44,095 nt of DNA from Candidatus Woesearchaeota archaeon (GTDB lineage Archaea; Nanobdellota; Nanobdellia; Woesearchaeales; DSVV01): contig JACPTB010000012.1 in assembly GCA_016192995.1 (NCBI GenBank), positions 1-44,095 of the forward strand, in the 5' to 3' direction. The notes under the pieces are model-generated. The model ran no database searches and was not told where the DNA came from. It saw nothing but the letters and a program-made list of their open reading frames with translations. Positions 23,106-32,382 of the stretch are shown piece by piece (position 1 is the first letter of the stretch; the number at the start of each line of letters is the position of its first letter). The position numbers and the translations under genes are program-made.

Positions 23106-24035
23106 TTAATTCAGAGCTTGGTCAATATAATACTTAAAAACTTCATACTTTTGATTACCAACGAGCATATGACCATCAATAATAAAAGTGGGAACTGCTG
23201 TAACCCCTAATTGTTTTCCTTCTTCAATGTCAGCTTTGACTTTATCTAGTTTTTTATGACTTTCTAAACAATCATTGAATACTTCACTATTTAGCTCTTG
23301 CTCTTGAGCAAACTCTTTTATCAGTTGAGAAGATAACTCTTTTTGAGCGTTAAATAGAAAATTGTGAAATTTTCTGAACTCACCTTGTTCTGCAGCACAT
23401 TCTAAAGCTTCTGCAGCAAGCACTGAGTCAGGATGTATTTCTTCGAGAGGATAATGCTTTAAGATTATTTTAACTTGATCACTATACTCATCCTTAATTT
23501 CACTAAGTGCCTTTTGAACATTTCGGCTGTTTTTAGATTGAAAATCAGTAAATTCATAGATGGTAACAACTTTTAATTGACTATGGGCCTCATAATAACG
23601 ATAGGTTGTAAACGTAGCAGCTAGAACCAGGAGCAGGACTAAGATATAAACTACTCCATTCCAAAAAGCATCATTATCTTCATTGGGGAATTTTGGAGTT
23701 TTTGAGGTAATTTCATTTTTATTTTCTTGTTTTACTGGTCTTGAAGATTTTCCTAAGGAAGATATTTTCTTTGCTGTTCCTTTAATTGATTTCTTTGAAT
23801 CATGAGTTTTTGAAGTTGCTACAGTCGAGGATAATTTCTCCTTCAAAATTTCATCAACAACACGCTTTGACGCTTCTTCATGACGTAGTTTAATCATTAA
23901 TTTGTTCAATTTCTTCATAACAGCATTTTTACTTGTTTGGTATTCATTATCTGTTATGATTCCCGTTTTATACGTCTTTTCGAGATGGGAAAGTTCACGC
24001 TGTAATTTACTAAGTTCTTCTTTGTGTTCCTTCAT
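23106..24035 (-). CDS. Membrane-anchored DsbA-like thioredoxin-fold protein lacking the CxxC
   Basis: 309 aa from ATG 24035. That start is chosen because the TATA-like AATTATATAAAC at about 24058-24069 lies about 28 bases upstream. An ATG at 24107 would add 24 residues encoded across that promoter. Residues 1-70 are coiled coil of SHOCT-like look (LEKTYKTGIITDNEYQTSK), and one membrane segment lies at 124-146. The DsbA-like domain from about 155 reads YEFTDFQSKNSRNV: the usual Cys-x-x-Cys is Ser-Lys-Asn-Ser (167-170). The cis-Pro loop TAVPTFIIDG is intact. It is unlikely to be an oxidoreductase and may be a binding or chaperone derivative. It is divergent from herA. Confidence 0.8.
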   Translation of the reverse strand: MKEHKEELSKLQRELSHLEKTYKTGIITDNEYQTSKNAVMKKLNKLMIKLRHEEASKRVVDEILKEKLSSTVATSKTHDSKKSIKGTAKKISSLGKSSRPVKQENKNEITSKTPKFPNEDNDAFWNGVVYILVLLLVLAATFTTYRYYEAHSQLKVVTIYEFTDFQSKNSRNVQKALSEIKDEYSDQVKIILKHYPLEEIHPDSVLAAEALECAAEQGEFRKFHNFLFNAQKELSSQLIKEFAQEQELNSEVFNDCLESHKKLDKVKADIEEGKQLGVTAVPTFIIDGHMLVGNQKYEVFKYYIDQALN

Positions 24036-24153
24036 AGAAGAACGGCACACCAGAATGTTTATATAATTTTCTATTGGAGAGTAGATACGCTTTTTGAGAT
24101 TAGGCAATATTTAAATAGCATGCTTTATTCGCTTATAAAGGAGAGAGTATACG

Positions 24154-25683
24154 ATGAGTTATAATATAAAAGGTAAAATCATTAGCGGTGAATTTGGTAA
24201 GATTCTTATTCGAGAGAAAGCAGGCACTTCTTTAGAATTAGGCGAACTTCTCATTGCTGATGAATATCCAAAAATCCTTTTACAAGTATATGATCTTGTT
24301 TATGGAAGCCAACTTTCCCAGGCTAATTTAGAACTTATTTCAGGGATGACTCTTGAAGAAAATCATGATCTTGGATTTATGGATCCACAATTAAGAAATT
24401 ATCGCTTAGCATTATTAAAAACACTCGTCACCATTACATCCCACGATGCACAGCTTTGTAAAACACTCCCTTCCTTCTTCTCTTCAGTAAGAGAAATTGT
24501 GAAAGAAGACTTTACGTTTCTTAATCACCCTGAGAAATCTCTCTATTTAGGGAATATTAGATCAGGATCCCGTAATTTAGAAATTCCTTTGCTTTTAGAT
24601 GGAGAAAAAGTATTTACCGAACATCTTTTAATTGCTGCTTCAACAGGGAAAGGAAAAAGCAATCTAATGTCTTGTATGCTCTGGCATTGCCTTGATAAGG
24701 ATTATTGTGGCATATTAGTGCTCGATCCACATGATGAGTATTATGGAAGGACAAAAAAAGGTCTCAAAGACCATCAACAAAGAGAGCGTGTTATTTACTA
24801 TACACCTACTACACCACCACCAGGAGCGCGATCGTTAAAAATTAATATTAAGGATATTCAACCACACCATTTTAATGGTGTGGTTGAATTTACTGATGCA
24901 CAAAAAGATGCTATTCATGCCTATTACAAACAATTTGGTGATGGATGGATTCAAGCTATTATTTCTGATCAACAACTGCTTAACGTGAATTTTTTTGAAG
25001 GGACGCTTGCTGTCATAAAAAGAAAGCTTATTCATTTATTAGATGTTGATGTTCATGAGACTAATCTGCGTTTCATGGGTATTTTTGATACCAACGCCGG
25101 CGCAACTACCATCCATGATATAGCACAGGCATTAGAAAACCAAGCTACTGTTATTGTTGATACTTCCCATCTTCGAAACGATGTTGAGATTTTAGTAGGA
25201 TCATTGCTTGCTTCGGAGATTTTTTCAAGGTATAAAAAATATAAGCTTAAAGGGATTACCAATAAACCAGTGATATCAATAGTTATTGAAGAAGCTCCAA
25301 GAGTTATTGGAAAAGACATTCTTCAAAAAGGCAATAATATCTTTGCTACTATTGCTCGAGAAGGAAGAAAATTTAAAGTGGGATTAACTGCCATTACTCA
25401 ATTACCTTCCCTTATTCCAAGAGATATTTTAGCTAACATGAATACTAAGATTATTTTAGGGCTTGAAATGGCTCCTGAAAGAAAAGCAATCATTGAGAGC
25501 GCCAGCCAGGATTTAAGCACTGATGACAGAAGTATTGCCAGCTTAGATAAAGGCGAAGCTATAGTAACCAGCACTTTTTCAAAATTTGCCATGCCTATTA
25601 AAATACCTGAATTTAAAACCCTACTTCCAGAAAAAGTTCATGAAACTAGTACCTACTCATTTAATGGGGTGGAGACATTATGA
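24154..25683 (+). CDS. herA: HerA-like DNA-translocating ATPase (first copy)
   Basis: 509 aa. An N-terminal beta-barrel (HAS-barrel-like, residues 1-50) precedes the HerA/FtsK-type motor. Walker A is STGKGKSN near residue 164, Walker [11 protein letters not shown] near 370, and an arginine-rich IAREGRKF segment near 400. HerA works with NurA, Mre11 and Rad50 in DNA end resection. The next genes are an exported protein (overlapping as ATGA) and mre11, so the operon is herA-X-mre11. A TATA at about 24108-24119 plus AAAGGAGAG before the ATG suggest a leadered mRNA. A perfect 15-bp inverted repeat lies inside this gene. Confidence 0.9.
   Translation: MSYNIKGKIISGEFGKILIREKAGTSLELGELLIADEYPKILLQVYDLVYGSQLSQANLELISGMTLEENHDLGFMDPQLRNYRLALLKTLVTITSHDAQLCKTLPSFFSSVREIVKEDFTFLNHPEKSLYLGNIRSGSRNLEIPLLLDGEKVFTEHLLIAASTGKGKSNLMSCMLWHCLDKDYCGILVLDPHDEYYGRTKKGLKDHQQRERVIYYTPTTPPPGARSLKINIKDIQPHHFNGVVEFTDAQKDAIHAYYKQFGDGWIQAIISDQQLLNVNFFEGTLAVIKRKLIHLLDVDVHETNLRFMGIFDTNAGATTIHDIAQALENQATVIVDTSHLRNDVEILVGSLLASEIFSRYKKYKLKGITNKPVISIVIEEAPRVIGKDILQKGNNIFATIAREGRKFKVGLTAITQLPSLIPRDILANMNTKIILGLEMAPERKAIIESASQDLSTDDRSIASLDKGEAIVTSTFSKFAMPIKIPEFKTLLPEKVHETSTYSFNGVETL
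24856..24889. repeat. Perfect 15-bp inverted repeat inside herA
   Basis: ATTCAACCACACCAT (24856-24870), loop TTTA, and ATGGTGTGGTTGAAT (24875-24889). It encodes about residues 235-246 ([12 protein letters not shown]), so it is translated through. The mRNA would form a strong hairpin in mid-gene. Confidence 0.9.
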
Positions 25684-26240
25684 ATATGAATAAGTCAACC
25701 TATAAAAAATTGGGGCTGCTATTTTTGCTTTTGGGATTGCTCTTACCGACTATTACTTTAAGTTTAGGTGAATTATTCACCTTTGATAATGAACATAGAG
25801 AAACATCATTTAATACTGTTACTATTACTTTTATTGATGTTTCTGAAGATGACAGGTCATGTGTATTCAAAATCAATGGAAAAATTGTGGTTATAGAACG
25901 ACATCAGAATTATGATGGTGAAGGATTCAGCATTTGGGTCAGGGATGCTTATCCTGTCAGAGATCAATCAGGAACTAAAGATGTTTGTTTAGCAGTTATT
26001 TCAGGCATTGTTACCGGAAAAAAAGAGATTATAGAAGTAAAGCCAAAACTGTTTACTAATAACACCGAAAATAATGATACCACTTCAATCGCTCTGGACA
26101 ATAAAGGTAGTAATAAAGAGGATAAATTCTCTGATCAATCTCAACCCCTTGCTCCTCAAGAAACCCTGCCTCAGCCTCAACAACAAGGAAAAAATATTTT
26201 TTATAGAATTGTAAGATGGATTTTTTCCTTTATCTGGTGA
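25680..26240 (+). CDS. Exported/membrane hypothetical protein in the herA-mre11 operon
   Basis: 186 aa. A signal-anchor ([20 protein letters not shown], residues 12-31) leads to a beta-rich domain (about 40-120, with Cys in [10 protein letters not shown] and KDVCLAVIS, possibly disulfide-bonded). A Pro/Gln/Asn-rich linker follows, then a short aromatic C-terminal helix ([13 protein letters not shown]) that could enter the membrane. Not recognised. Its start overlaps the herA stop (ATGA) and mre11 begins four bases after its stop, so it is translated from the DNA-repair operon, which is unexpected for an exported protein. Confidence 0.65.
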   Translation: MNMNKSTYKKLGLLFLLLGLLLPTITLSLGELFTFDNEHRETSFNTVTITFIDVSEDDRSCVFKINGKIVVIERHQNYDGEGFSIWVRDAYPVRDQSGTKDVCLAVISGIVTGKKEIIEVKPKLFTNNTENNDTTSIALDNKGSNKEDKFSDQSQPLAPQETLPQPQQQGKNIFYRIVRWIFSFIW

Positions 26241-26244
26241 AACT

Positions 26245-27474
26245 ATGAAATTTGCTCATCTCTCTGATATCCATATTGGTTCTTGGAGGGATCCTCAATT
26301 ACGAGAAGCAAGCACTTCAGCATTCATCAAAGCAATTGATATTTGTATTGAGGAACAGGTTGATTTTATTTTAATCAGTGGAGACTTGTTTAATACTTCA
26401 TTACCAACTATAGAACGGCTAAAAATTGTTGTTGCTTACTTGCGAGAACTCAAGAAAAGAAATATTCCCGTATATATTATAGCAGGAAGCCATGATTTTT
26501 CACCAAGCGGAAAAACTATGCTTGATGTTCTTGAAAAAGCTGAACTTTTTATCAATGTAGTTAAAGGTGATGTTGTTGATGGAACTTTGCAATTACGTTT
26601 TACTATTGATCAGAAAACAGGCACAAAAATTACTGGTATGCTTGGCAAAAAGGGACTTCTTGACAAAAAATATTATGAAAGGCTCGAACTTAAAAATCTT
26701 GAACAAGAAGAAGGCTTCAAAATTTTCATGTTTCACACTGCGATCACCGAATTTAAACCTTCAGACTTAGAACTCATGGATTCTGTACCGTTAAGTTTAT
26801 TTCCAAAACATTTCAATTATTACGCAGGCGGCCATGTCCATGCTCCCTTGCAACAGGATATTGAACATTTTGGTTTACTTACTTACCCTGGAGCTCTTTT
26901 CCCTAATAATTTTAAAGAACTTGAGAAATTCCATCATGGTGGATTTTATATTTATGATGAAAGCATCGAGAACAACATAAGATATATACCGATAGAACTT
27001 TATTCAGTTGTCTCCTTAGTTATAGATTGCAATATGAAAACACCTGAAGAAATCAAAGAACTTCTTCTTATCAAACTTAACCAACAACCAGTTAAAAATA
27101 GTCTTGTTACCTTGAGATTAAAAGGCGTATTACGCAGTGGAAAAATACGAGATATCAACTTTAAAGAGATCATTGAGCAGTTTTATGCAGCAGGAGCATA
27201 TCTTATTATGAAAAATACTGCTCAACTTTCTTCAGAAGAATTCGAAGAGATTAAGATTGATACTAAAGCTACTGAAGAGTTAGAGCAGAATCTTATTAAA
27301 CAACATCTTGGACAGATTGCTATTGAGGGTGTAACTCACGAAGCAGAATTTGTTATGAGCACTAAATTATTACAACTCCTTGCTACTGAAAAAAAAGAAG
27401 GAGAACGTGTTATTGATTATGAAGAACGGTTAAAAAAAGAATTTCTAGAGGGTTTAAATTTGGATTTGTTTTAA
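26245..27474 (+). CDS. mre11: Mre11/SbcD-like DNA exonuclease
   Basis: 409 aa. Calcineurin-like metal-binding motifs: I LSDIHIGSW, II LISGDLFN, III AGSHD (usual GNHD with Ser for Asn), later HTAI and GGHVHAP. The capping domain is C-terminal. It processes double-strand DNA ends with Rad50. Here it follows herA and an exported protein, and no rad50 or nurA gene follows; the next gene is convergent. The C terminus is rich in charged helix (ERVIDYEERLKKEFLEGLNL), which could be the Rad50-binding part. GSHD in motif III is worth noting, as the Asn normally contributes to metal binding. Confidence 0.88.
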   Translation: MKFAHLSDIHIGSWRDPQLREASTSAFIKAIDICIEEQVDFILISGDLFNTSLPTIERLKIVVAYLRELKKRNIPVYIIAGSHDFSPSGKTMLDVLEKAELFINVVKGDVVDGTLQLRFTIDQKTGTKITGMLGKKGLLDKKYYERLELKNLEQEEGFKIFMFHTAITEFKPSDLELMDSVPLSLFPKHFNYYAGGHVHAPLQQDIEHFGLLTYPGALFPNNFKELEKFHHGGFYIYDESIENNIRYIPIELYSVVSLVIDCNMKTPEEIKELLLIKLNQQPVKNSLVTLRLKGVLRSGKIRDINFKEIIEQFYAAGAYLIMKNTAQLSSEEFEEIKIDTKATEELEQNLIKQHLGQIAIEGVTHEAEFVMSTKLLQLLATEKKEGERVIDYEERLKKEFLEGLNLDLF

Positions 27475-27493
27475 TAAAAATAGATCAGCTGCT

Positions 27494-28546
27494 TTATTTA
27501 AGAGGGTAACTAATCTTAGCACTTGCTTTTAAACCATCGATATATTTTAGAATATCTTTTTCTGCATTTTGAGCTTCTAATTGCTTCTTTATTTTTTCCT
27601 GAAGTTCATCGAAAGAAGTTTTTCTATCAATTAATTTAATAACATGATAACCAAATTGCGTTTTAACTAATCCGGATACTTGATTCTTTGAAAGATTAAA
27701 AGCTGTTTCTTCAAATTCTTTCACCATTTGACCTCTTGTGAAATATCCCAAGTCACCGCCTTTTGCAGCAGAATTATCATCTGAGTATTCTTTTGCAAGT
27801 TCAGCAAAGTCTTTTCCTTCTTTTGCTTTTTTCAACACTTCCTCTGCTCTTGCCTTCGCATCTGCTTCTGTTCTTTCTGAGGTACAAAACATAGCTCCCT
27901 TATAACAAACTAATACATGGCTTGCTTTAACCTGCATAAGCTTATCCTTGTTTTCATCATAATATGTTTTAATTTGTTCATCACTAACTATAGGTTTTTG
28001 AATCTCCTGTTTCATTACTTTATTAATTAAGAGCTGATCATGATATGTTTGCCGCACCATAGCTAAGGTGATTCCCTGCTCTTGAAGAACTTTATTAAAT
28101 TCGTCTTCAGAAATACTCAGCTCTTCTTTAATATTTTTAAGTGCTTCATCAATCTCAGCATCACTAACTTGTAACTTTAGCTCTTTTGCTTTTTCCAATA
28201 AGAGTTCTTTAACAATCATCTGTTCTACAATCATTGATTTTAATTGTTCTTTATCCTGTAGAGCAACGACATTCTTTGGTAATTTGGAAAGCTCTGCGTC
28301 TATATCTTTAGAAGTTATATCAACACCATTAACAGTAACAACTGAAACTGTTAGTATTGTATCTGAATTATCTGGAGAACTATTATATTTCCAAATAACA
28401 AGGACTACTATAAGCAACACTACAAGCGCTCCCCACACCATATAGGTTTTTCTTTTGTTTTTTGCTGCATCTTGAGCATAATCTTCCTTTGGATACACAT
28501 GGATAATTTTAGGTTTGTGGTCTGGAGATAATTTTTTCTTTCCCAT
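27494..28546 (-). CDS. Membrane-anchored parvulin-type peptidyl-prolyl isomerase (SurA/PrsA-like)
   Basis: 350 aa. A cytoplasmic basic N terminus is followed by one membrane segment at about residues 32-52 (MVWGALVVLLIVVLVIWKY). A SurA-N-like chaperone domain covers about 65-195, and a parvulin domain about 205-310 (KASHVLVCYKGAMFC, LAKEYSDDNSAAKGGDLGYF, FGYHVIKLID). It probably assists folding of exported proteins on the outer face. The parvulin domain has two Cys seven residues apart (VCYKGAMFC), a possible disulfide or metal site. It is divergent from the second HerA with a palindrome between the TATA boxes. Confidence 0.88.
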   Translation of the reverse strand: MGKKKLSPDHKPKIIHVYPKEDYAQDAAKNKRKTYMVWGALVVLLIVVLVIWKYNSSPDNSDTILTVSVVTVNGVDITSKDIDAELSKLPKNVVALQDKEQLKSMIVEQMIVKELLLEKAKELKLQVSDAEIDEALKNIKEELSISEDEFNKVLQEQGITLAMVRQTYHDQLLINKVMKQEIQKPIVSDEQIKTYYDENKDKLMQVKASHVLVCYKGAMFCTSERTEADAKARAEEVLKKAKEGKDFAELAKEYSDDNSAAKGGDLGYFTRGQMVKEFEETAFNLSKNQVSGLVKTQFGYHVIKLIDRKTSFDELQEKIKKQLEAQNAEKDILKYIDGLKASAKISYPLK

Positions 28547-28565
28547 AGAGAATCCCTCTATCGAT

Positions 28566-28621
28566 TTATTATATAAAGTTTTCTGTTAGACTTTGCCTAA
28601 CAGAAAACAAAATATATAAAC
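28566..28621. promoter_or_regulatory. Divergent promoters flanking a 12-bp inverted repeat
   Basis: A minus TATA (ATTATATAAAG, about 28568-28577) serves the foldase and a plus TATA (AAATATATAAAC, about 28610-28621) serves the second HerA at 28643. Exactly between them are GTTTTCTGTTAG (28578-28589) and CTAACAGAAAAC (28597-28608), perfect complements with a 7-base loop. The layout repeats at 32701-32764. Confidence 0.6.
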
Positions 28622-28642
28622 ATATATGACGTTGAAATACTT

Positions 28643-29959
28643 ATGTATGATGTTATTATTGGAAGAAGTGAAGCTGATAGAAAAGCTTTTGGCAATGCCG
28701 GAACTATCTTTCTTGGAAAACAGTATGTAACTATGGGACAAACTACTTCGCTTTCTAATATTATTTACCTTGACGTTGTAAGAAGCCACGTCGTATTTAT
28801 CGTCGGCAAGAGAGGATCTGGAAAGTCCTACTCAATGGGCGTCATTGTAGAAGGGATTTCTGATCTGCCTGAAGATGTCAGAGAAAACTTGAGTGTTATT
28901 TTTCTAGATACTATGGGTGTTTATTGGACTATGAAATATCCTAATAAAAAAGAAGAACTTCTTTTAAAACAATGGGGTTTAGCTTCGAAACCATTGCCCA
29001 TCAAAATATATACTCCTACAGGATTTCATAAACGTTATTTGCAAGACGGCATTCCGACAGATCACCCTTTTTCCATTAAACCTGCTGAGTTAGATCCTCT
29101 CGACTGGATTATGACGTTTGACATTCCTGAAAATGATCCCATGGCAGTACTGATTGAACGAGTCTTGCATATGTTAAAAGAAACTAAGCATGAGTTTAGT
29201 ATTGATGAAATTGTTACTGAGGTACGAAATGATTCCCGCTCAGAAAAACAAACAAAAGACGCTGTTGAAAATAGATTCCTCAATACCAAAGCATGGGGTA
29301 TTTTTGATGTCCAAGGAACTACCCTTGCAGAATTGGCTGGACCTGGGGAAGTTACGGTGCTTGATTTAAGCTGCTATGCTACTCAAGAAGATGGTTGGAA
29401 AATTAAAAATCTCGTTGTTGGGTTAGTCGCACAAAAATTGTTCATTCAACGAATGATTGCACGAAAAAATGAGGAATACACTGAAGTTCATGGAAGCTTG
29501 CATTATTTTACTTCTGAACCAATTACTAAAAAGAAAATGCCGCTTGTTTGGCTAGTACTTGATGAAGCACATGAGTTTTTACCAAATCAAGGCCAGACAT
29601 TAGCAACACAGCCCTTAGTTACTATCCTTCGTGAAGGACGGCAACCTGGCATTTCTTTAATTCTTGCAAGCCAACAACCTGGAAAGATCCACACTGATGT
29701 TATGACCCAAGCTGATACTATTATAGCACATCGCATTACTGCTAAACTCGATACTGATGCGCTTGGCATATTAATGCAGAGTTATATGCGCGAAGGTTTA
29801 ACCAAACAAATAGATGATTTACCACGAACTTTTGGCTCAGCATTGATCTTCGATGATACTAATGAACGCCTGTATCCTATGAAAATCAGACCGCGATTTA
29901 CCTGGCATGGTGGAGAAAGCCCAACAGCAATGCCTGAGAAGAAGCAAGAAAATTTGTAG
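28643..29959 (+). CDS. HerA-like ATPase (second copy)
   Basis: 438 aa. Walker A is VGKRGSGKSYSMG near residue 54. Walker B is LVWLVLDEAHEF near 310, followed by VTILREGRQPGISLILASQQ near 332. A C-terminal PRTFGSALIFDD region resembles the sensor/strap end of HerA-type motors. It differs strongly from the first HerA (24154) and lacks a HAS-barrel-sized N-terminal domain. DUF87/HerA paralogues act in DNA repair, conjugation or virus packaging; no partner is adjacent. The promoter is leaderless (TATA centred 28 bases upstream). Confidence 0.85.
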   Translation: MYDVIIGRSEADRKAFGNAGTIFLGKQYVTMGQTTSLSNIIYLDVVRSHVVFIVGKRGSGKSYSMGVIVEGISDLPEDVRENLSVIFLDTMGVYWTMKYPNKKEELLLKQWGLASKPLPIKIYTPTGFHKRYLQDGIPTDHPFSIKPAELDPLDWIMTFDIPENDPMAVLIERVLHMLKETKHEFSIDEIVTEVRNDSRSEKQTKDAVENRFLNTKAWGIFDVQGTTLAELAGPGEVTVLDLSCYATQEDGWKIKNLVVGLVAQKLFIQRMIARKNEEYTEVHGSLHYFTSEPITKKKMPLVWLVLDEAHEFLPNQGQTLATQPLVTILREGRQPGISLILASQQPGKIHTDVMTQADTIIAHRITAKLDTDALGILMQSYMREGLTKQIDDLPRTFGSALIFDDTNERLYPMKIRPRFTWHGGESPTAMPEKKQENL

Positions 29960-29984
29960 AGAACTTTACAAAATACTCGCAAAG

Positions 29985-30434
29985 CTATTTCTTCTCCAAT
30001 TTATCCAGCTCTTCTTTGAATTCACTAATGTCTTCAAAATCATGATAGATAGAAGCAAATCTGATATAAGCTATTTTATCTAGTTTTTTTAATTCTCGAA
30101 TAACGGTTTCTCCGACTTTTTTACTCGGTATCTCCGTCGCGTTATAATTGTATAAACGCTGCTCAACCCTTTTAACAACTTCATCTATTTGTTGTTCAGC
30201 AACAGGACGCTTTTCACATGCCTTAAGAATACCCATCTTTAATTTTTGAATATTAAAGAGTTCCCGCCTTCCATCTTTCTTCACAATCATAATCGGAGGA
30301 GTTTCAACACGTTCATATGTTGTAAAGCGCTTTTCGCATTTTAAACATTCCCTTCGTCTCCTGGTTACTGCACCTTCTTCTAATTCACGTTTATCAATTA
30401 CTTTTGTTCCCTCCTGACAAAAAGGACATTTCAT
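29985..30434 (-). CDS. nrdR: NrdR-type transcriptional repressor
   Basis: 149 aa from the ATG at 30434, which gives the canonical start MKCPFCQ. Upstream TTG codons are rejected. The Zn ribbon is CPFC ... CLKC; RRRREC and FTTYERVE follow, then an ATP-cone (residues about 45-135). NrdR represses ribonucleotide reductase genes by sensing ATP/dATP, binding paired NrdR boxes. It is mostly bacterial but occurs in some archaea. It begins 17 bases after the ABCE1 stop, so the two may be co-transcribed. No reductase gene is in the window. Confidence 0.92.
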   Translation of the reverse strand: MKCPFCQEGTKVIDKRELEEGAVTRRRRECLKCEKRFTTYERVETPPIMIVKKDGRRELFNIQKLKMGILKACEKRPVAEQQIDEVVKRVEQRLYNYNATEIPSKKVGETVIRELKKLDKIAYIRFASIYHDFEDISEFKEELDKLEKK

Positions 30435-30451
30435 ATTTTTAAAGAAATCAT

Positions 30452-32209
30452 TCAAGTATAATAATATTTCCCTGTTCTTTTTTGCTCTTGATCTTTTTGT
30501 GAATCAAGCTTGTTAATTCTTGGACGATATGATGTTTCATCCCTCCGCAAGGTAATTTGCAAACTGCTTAATAACTTATTCATTCCTTCTTCTTTAGACA
30601 TCGGTCCATGGGAAGTTCCTTTTAATGAAGGTTGTCCGTCAAATACTAATAATTTGTCACTGAGGTAATCTAAAAACAAAAGATCGTGATCAATAACCAC
30701 AATACTTACTCCTTTTGTTTCTGCAAAATTTTTAATTATTTTAGACAATATTAACCTCTCTTCTACATCCAGATATGCTGAAGGTTCGTCTAAAAGTATA
30801 AGCTCTGCATCCTGGGCTAATGCTTCTGCTATTGCAACTCTCTGGAGTTCTCCCCCTGATAATTCATTAATTTTCTTCATAAACAAAGATTCTAAACGCA
30901 AAGGAGCAATAATATCTGCACTATGTTTTTTAATAGCATGCTGCAGTAAGGTCATCACTAATGCTTCTGAATCTGAAGTGATATATTGAGGCTTATAAGA
31001 AATTCTGATATGCTGCTCAAGTTTTGTTGCATCTGGACTAAGAACTCCTGCGAGTATTTTCATGAAGGTAGTTTTACCAATCCCATTCTCGCCTAAAACT
31101 CCAATTATTTCCTGTTGATGAATACTACCATGATGCGCTTTTACCTGAAACTTACCAAGCTGTTTTTCAAAATCTGGCCACGAAGTAAGGGATATTTTTT
31201 TATCCATGGACATAAATACTGTTTTTTCAAAAGTAACTTGTTTGTCTCTAAAACGCATGTTTTCTTCTCTCAAGAAGCCTTCAAGATACGCATTAATTCC
31301 CTGTTTTGTTGACCGTGGATTGCTTACCACACCAAAATTTCCTTGCTGACCATACATAATATGGACCATATCAGTCATGTAATCTAATGCAATTAAATCA
31401 TGCTCAATAACTATCACTGCCCGCTCTGGTGACGCTAAATTTCTTATGAATTTTGACACCCTCAAACGCTGCTTTATATCAAGATAGGACATGGGTTCAT
31501 CAAAGACATAGAAATTTGCATTTTTTAATACTGTTGCTGCTATGGCTACACGCTGAAGCTCCCCTCCTGAAAGTTCTTCTATGTTATTATCAAGAAATAT
31601 CTCTAAATCTAGTTCCTTAGCTACTTGTTGAAGCTTATTCTTTTCATCAACTTTTTTCAGAAGTTCTTTTACTGTACCTTTTGCAGTTTTAGGAATTCCA
31701 TCAACATATTGAGGTTTATAGGCAACTTTTATTTGCCCTCTTCTTACTCGATCGAAAAATTCATGAGCTGGCGTGCCTTTAAAATGTTCTATAATTTCAT
31801 CATACGCAATTTCAGTATTTTTACCAAAGTTAGGTTTTACTAATCCTGCAAGAATCTTAATAGCTGTTGTTTTTCCAATCCCATTAACACCTACAATCCC
31901 CACTACTTTGCCAAAAATCGGAATGGGCAGTGAGAAAAGAGCGAATTCATTTTTCCCATAACGATGCATTGGTTCATTGCTTAATACTTCAGGAAGATTA
32001 ATAATAGATAGCGCATCAAAAGGACATTTCAAAACACAAATATTGCAACCGATACAGGTTTCCTCAATAATATCTACTTTTGTATCCTTACCTTCTATAA
32101 TGCAATCAGTGCCTTGCTTATTTACCGGGCAGACCCTGATACAAAGATAGTTACCACAAGCATGAGGATTACATTTGTCCCTCCTTACAATTGCTATTCG
32201 TTTTGCCAT
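30452..32209 (-). CDS. abce1: ABCE1/Rli1 ribosome-recycling ATPase
   Basis: 585 aa. The N-terminal Fe-S domain has two 4Fe-4S clusters (CNPHACGNYLCIRVC, then CIGCNICVLKCPF). Two ABC cassettes follow, with Walker A GVNGIGKTT and GENGIGKTT, two LSGGELQRVAIA signatures, and Walker B segments FYVFDEPMSYLD and LILLDEPSAYLD. The length and domain order are as in archaeal ABCE1, which splits ribosomes after termination. It is the first gene of a unit with nrdR. With RqcH (1-943) the window holds two ribosome-recycling/rescue factors, but they are far apart. Confidence 0.96.
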   Translation of the reverse strand: MAKRIAIVRRDKCNPHACGNYLCIRVCPVNKQGTDCIIEGKDTKVDIIEETCIGCNICVLKCPFDALSIINLPEVLSNEPMHRYGKNEFALFSLPIPIFGKVVGIVGVNGIGKTTAIKILAGLVKPNFGKNTEIAYDEIIEHFKGTPAHEFFDRVRRGQIKVAYKPQYVDGIPKTAKGTVKELLKKVDEKNKLQQVAKELDLEIFLDNNIEELSGGELQRVAIAATVLKNANFYVFDEPMSYLDIKQRLRVSKFIRNLASPERAVIVIEHDLIALDYMTDMVHIMYGQQGNFGVVSNPRSTKQGINAYLEGFLREENMRFRDKQVTFEKTVFMSMDKKISLTSWPDFEKQLGKFQVKAHHGSIHQQEIIGVLGENGIGKTTFMKILAGVLSPDATKLEQHIRISYKPQYITSDSEALVMTLLQHAIKKHSADIIAPLRLESLFMKKINELSGGELQRVAIAEALAQDAELILLDEPSAYLDVEERLILSKIIKNFAETKGVSIVVIDHDLLFLDYLSDKLLVFDGQPSLKGTSHGPMSKEEGMNKLLSSLQITLRRDETSYRPRINKLDSQKDQEQKRTGKYYYT

Positions 32210-32282
32210 GTTTAAGAAAAGTTCAGTATAATTAATAAAGGTTATTGAAGGATCGGAAGTGTAAAGAATGTAGTAATAGTTT

Positions 32283-32349
32283 AGGTTGTGCAGAAAATCG
32301 CGGCATAGCTCACGAAATTGGTGCTAAAACTACATTTTCTACACAACCT
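32283..32349 (+). mobile_element. Palindromic MITE-like element, copy 7 (internally deleted)
   Basis: 67 bp. The ends AGGTTGTGCAGAAAAT and complement have one mismatch. It is flanked by the 8-bp direct repeat AATAGTTT (32275-32282 and 32350-32357). Its interior (CGGCATAGC joined to TCACGAAATTGG) is copy 1 with the centre removed, apparently through the short repeat GCCTC. Confidence 0.85.
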
Positions 32350-32382
32350 AATAGTTTATACATACTACTTATTGAAAACATA

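Noticed and set aside
24036-24107. Upstream ATG for the DsbA-like protein
   Set aside because: The extra 24 codons contain the TATA box that fits a leaderless start at 24035, and the added residues do not look like a domain or signal.
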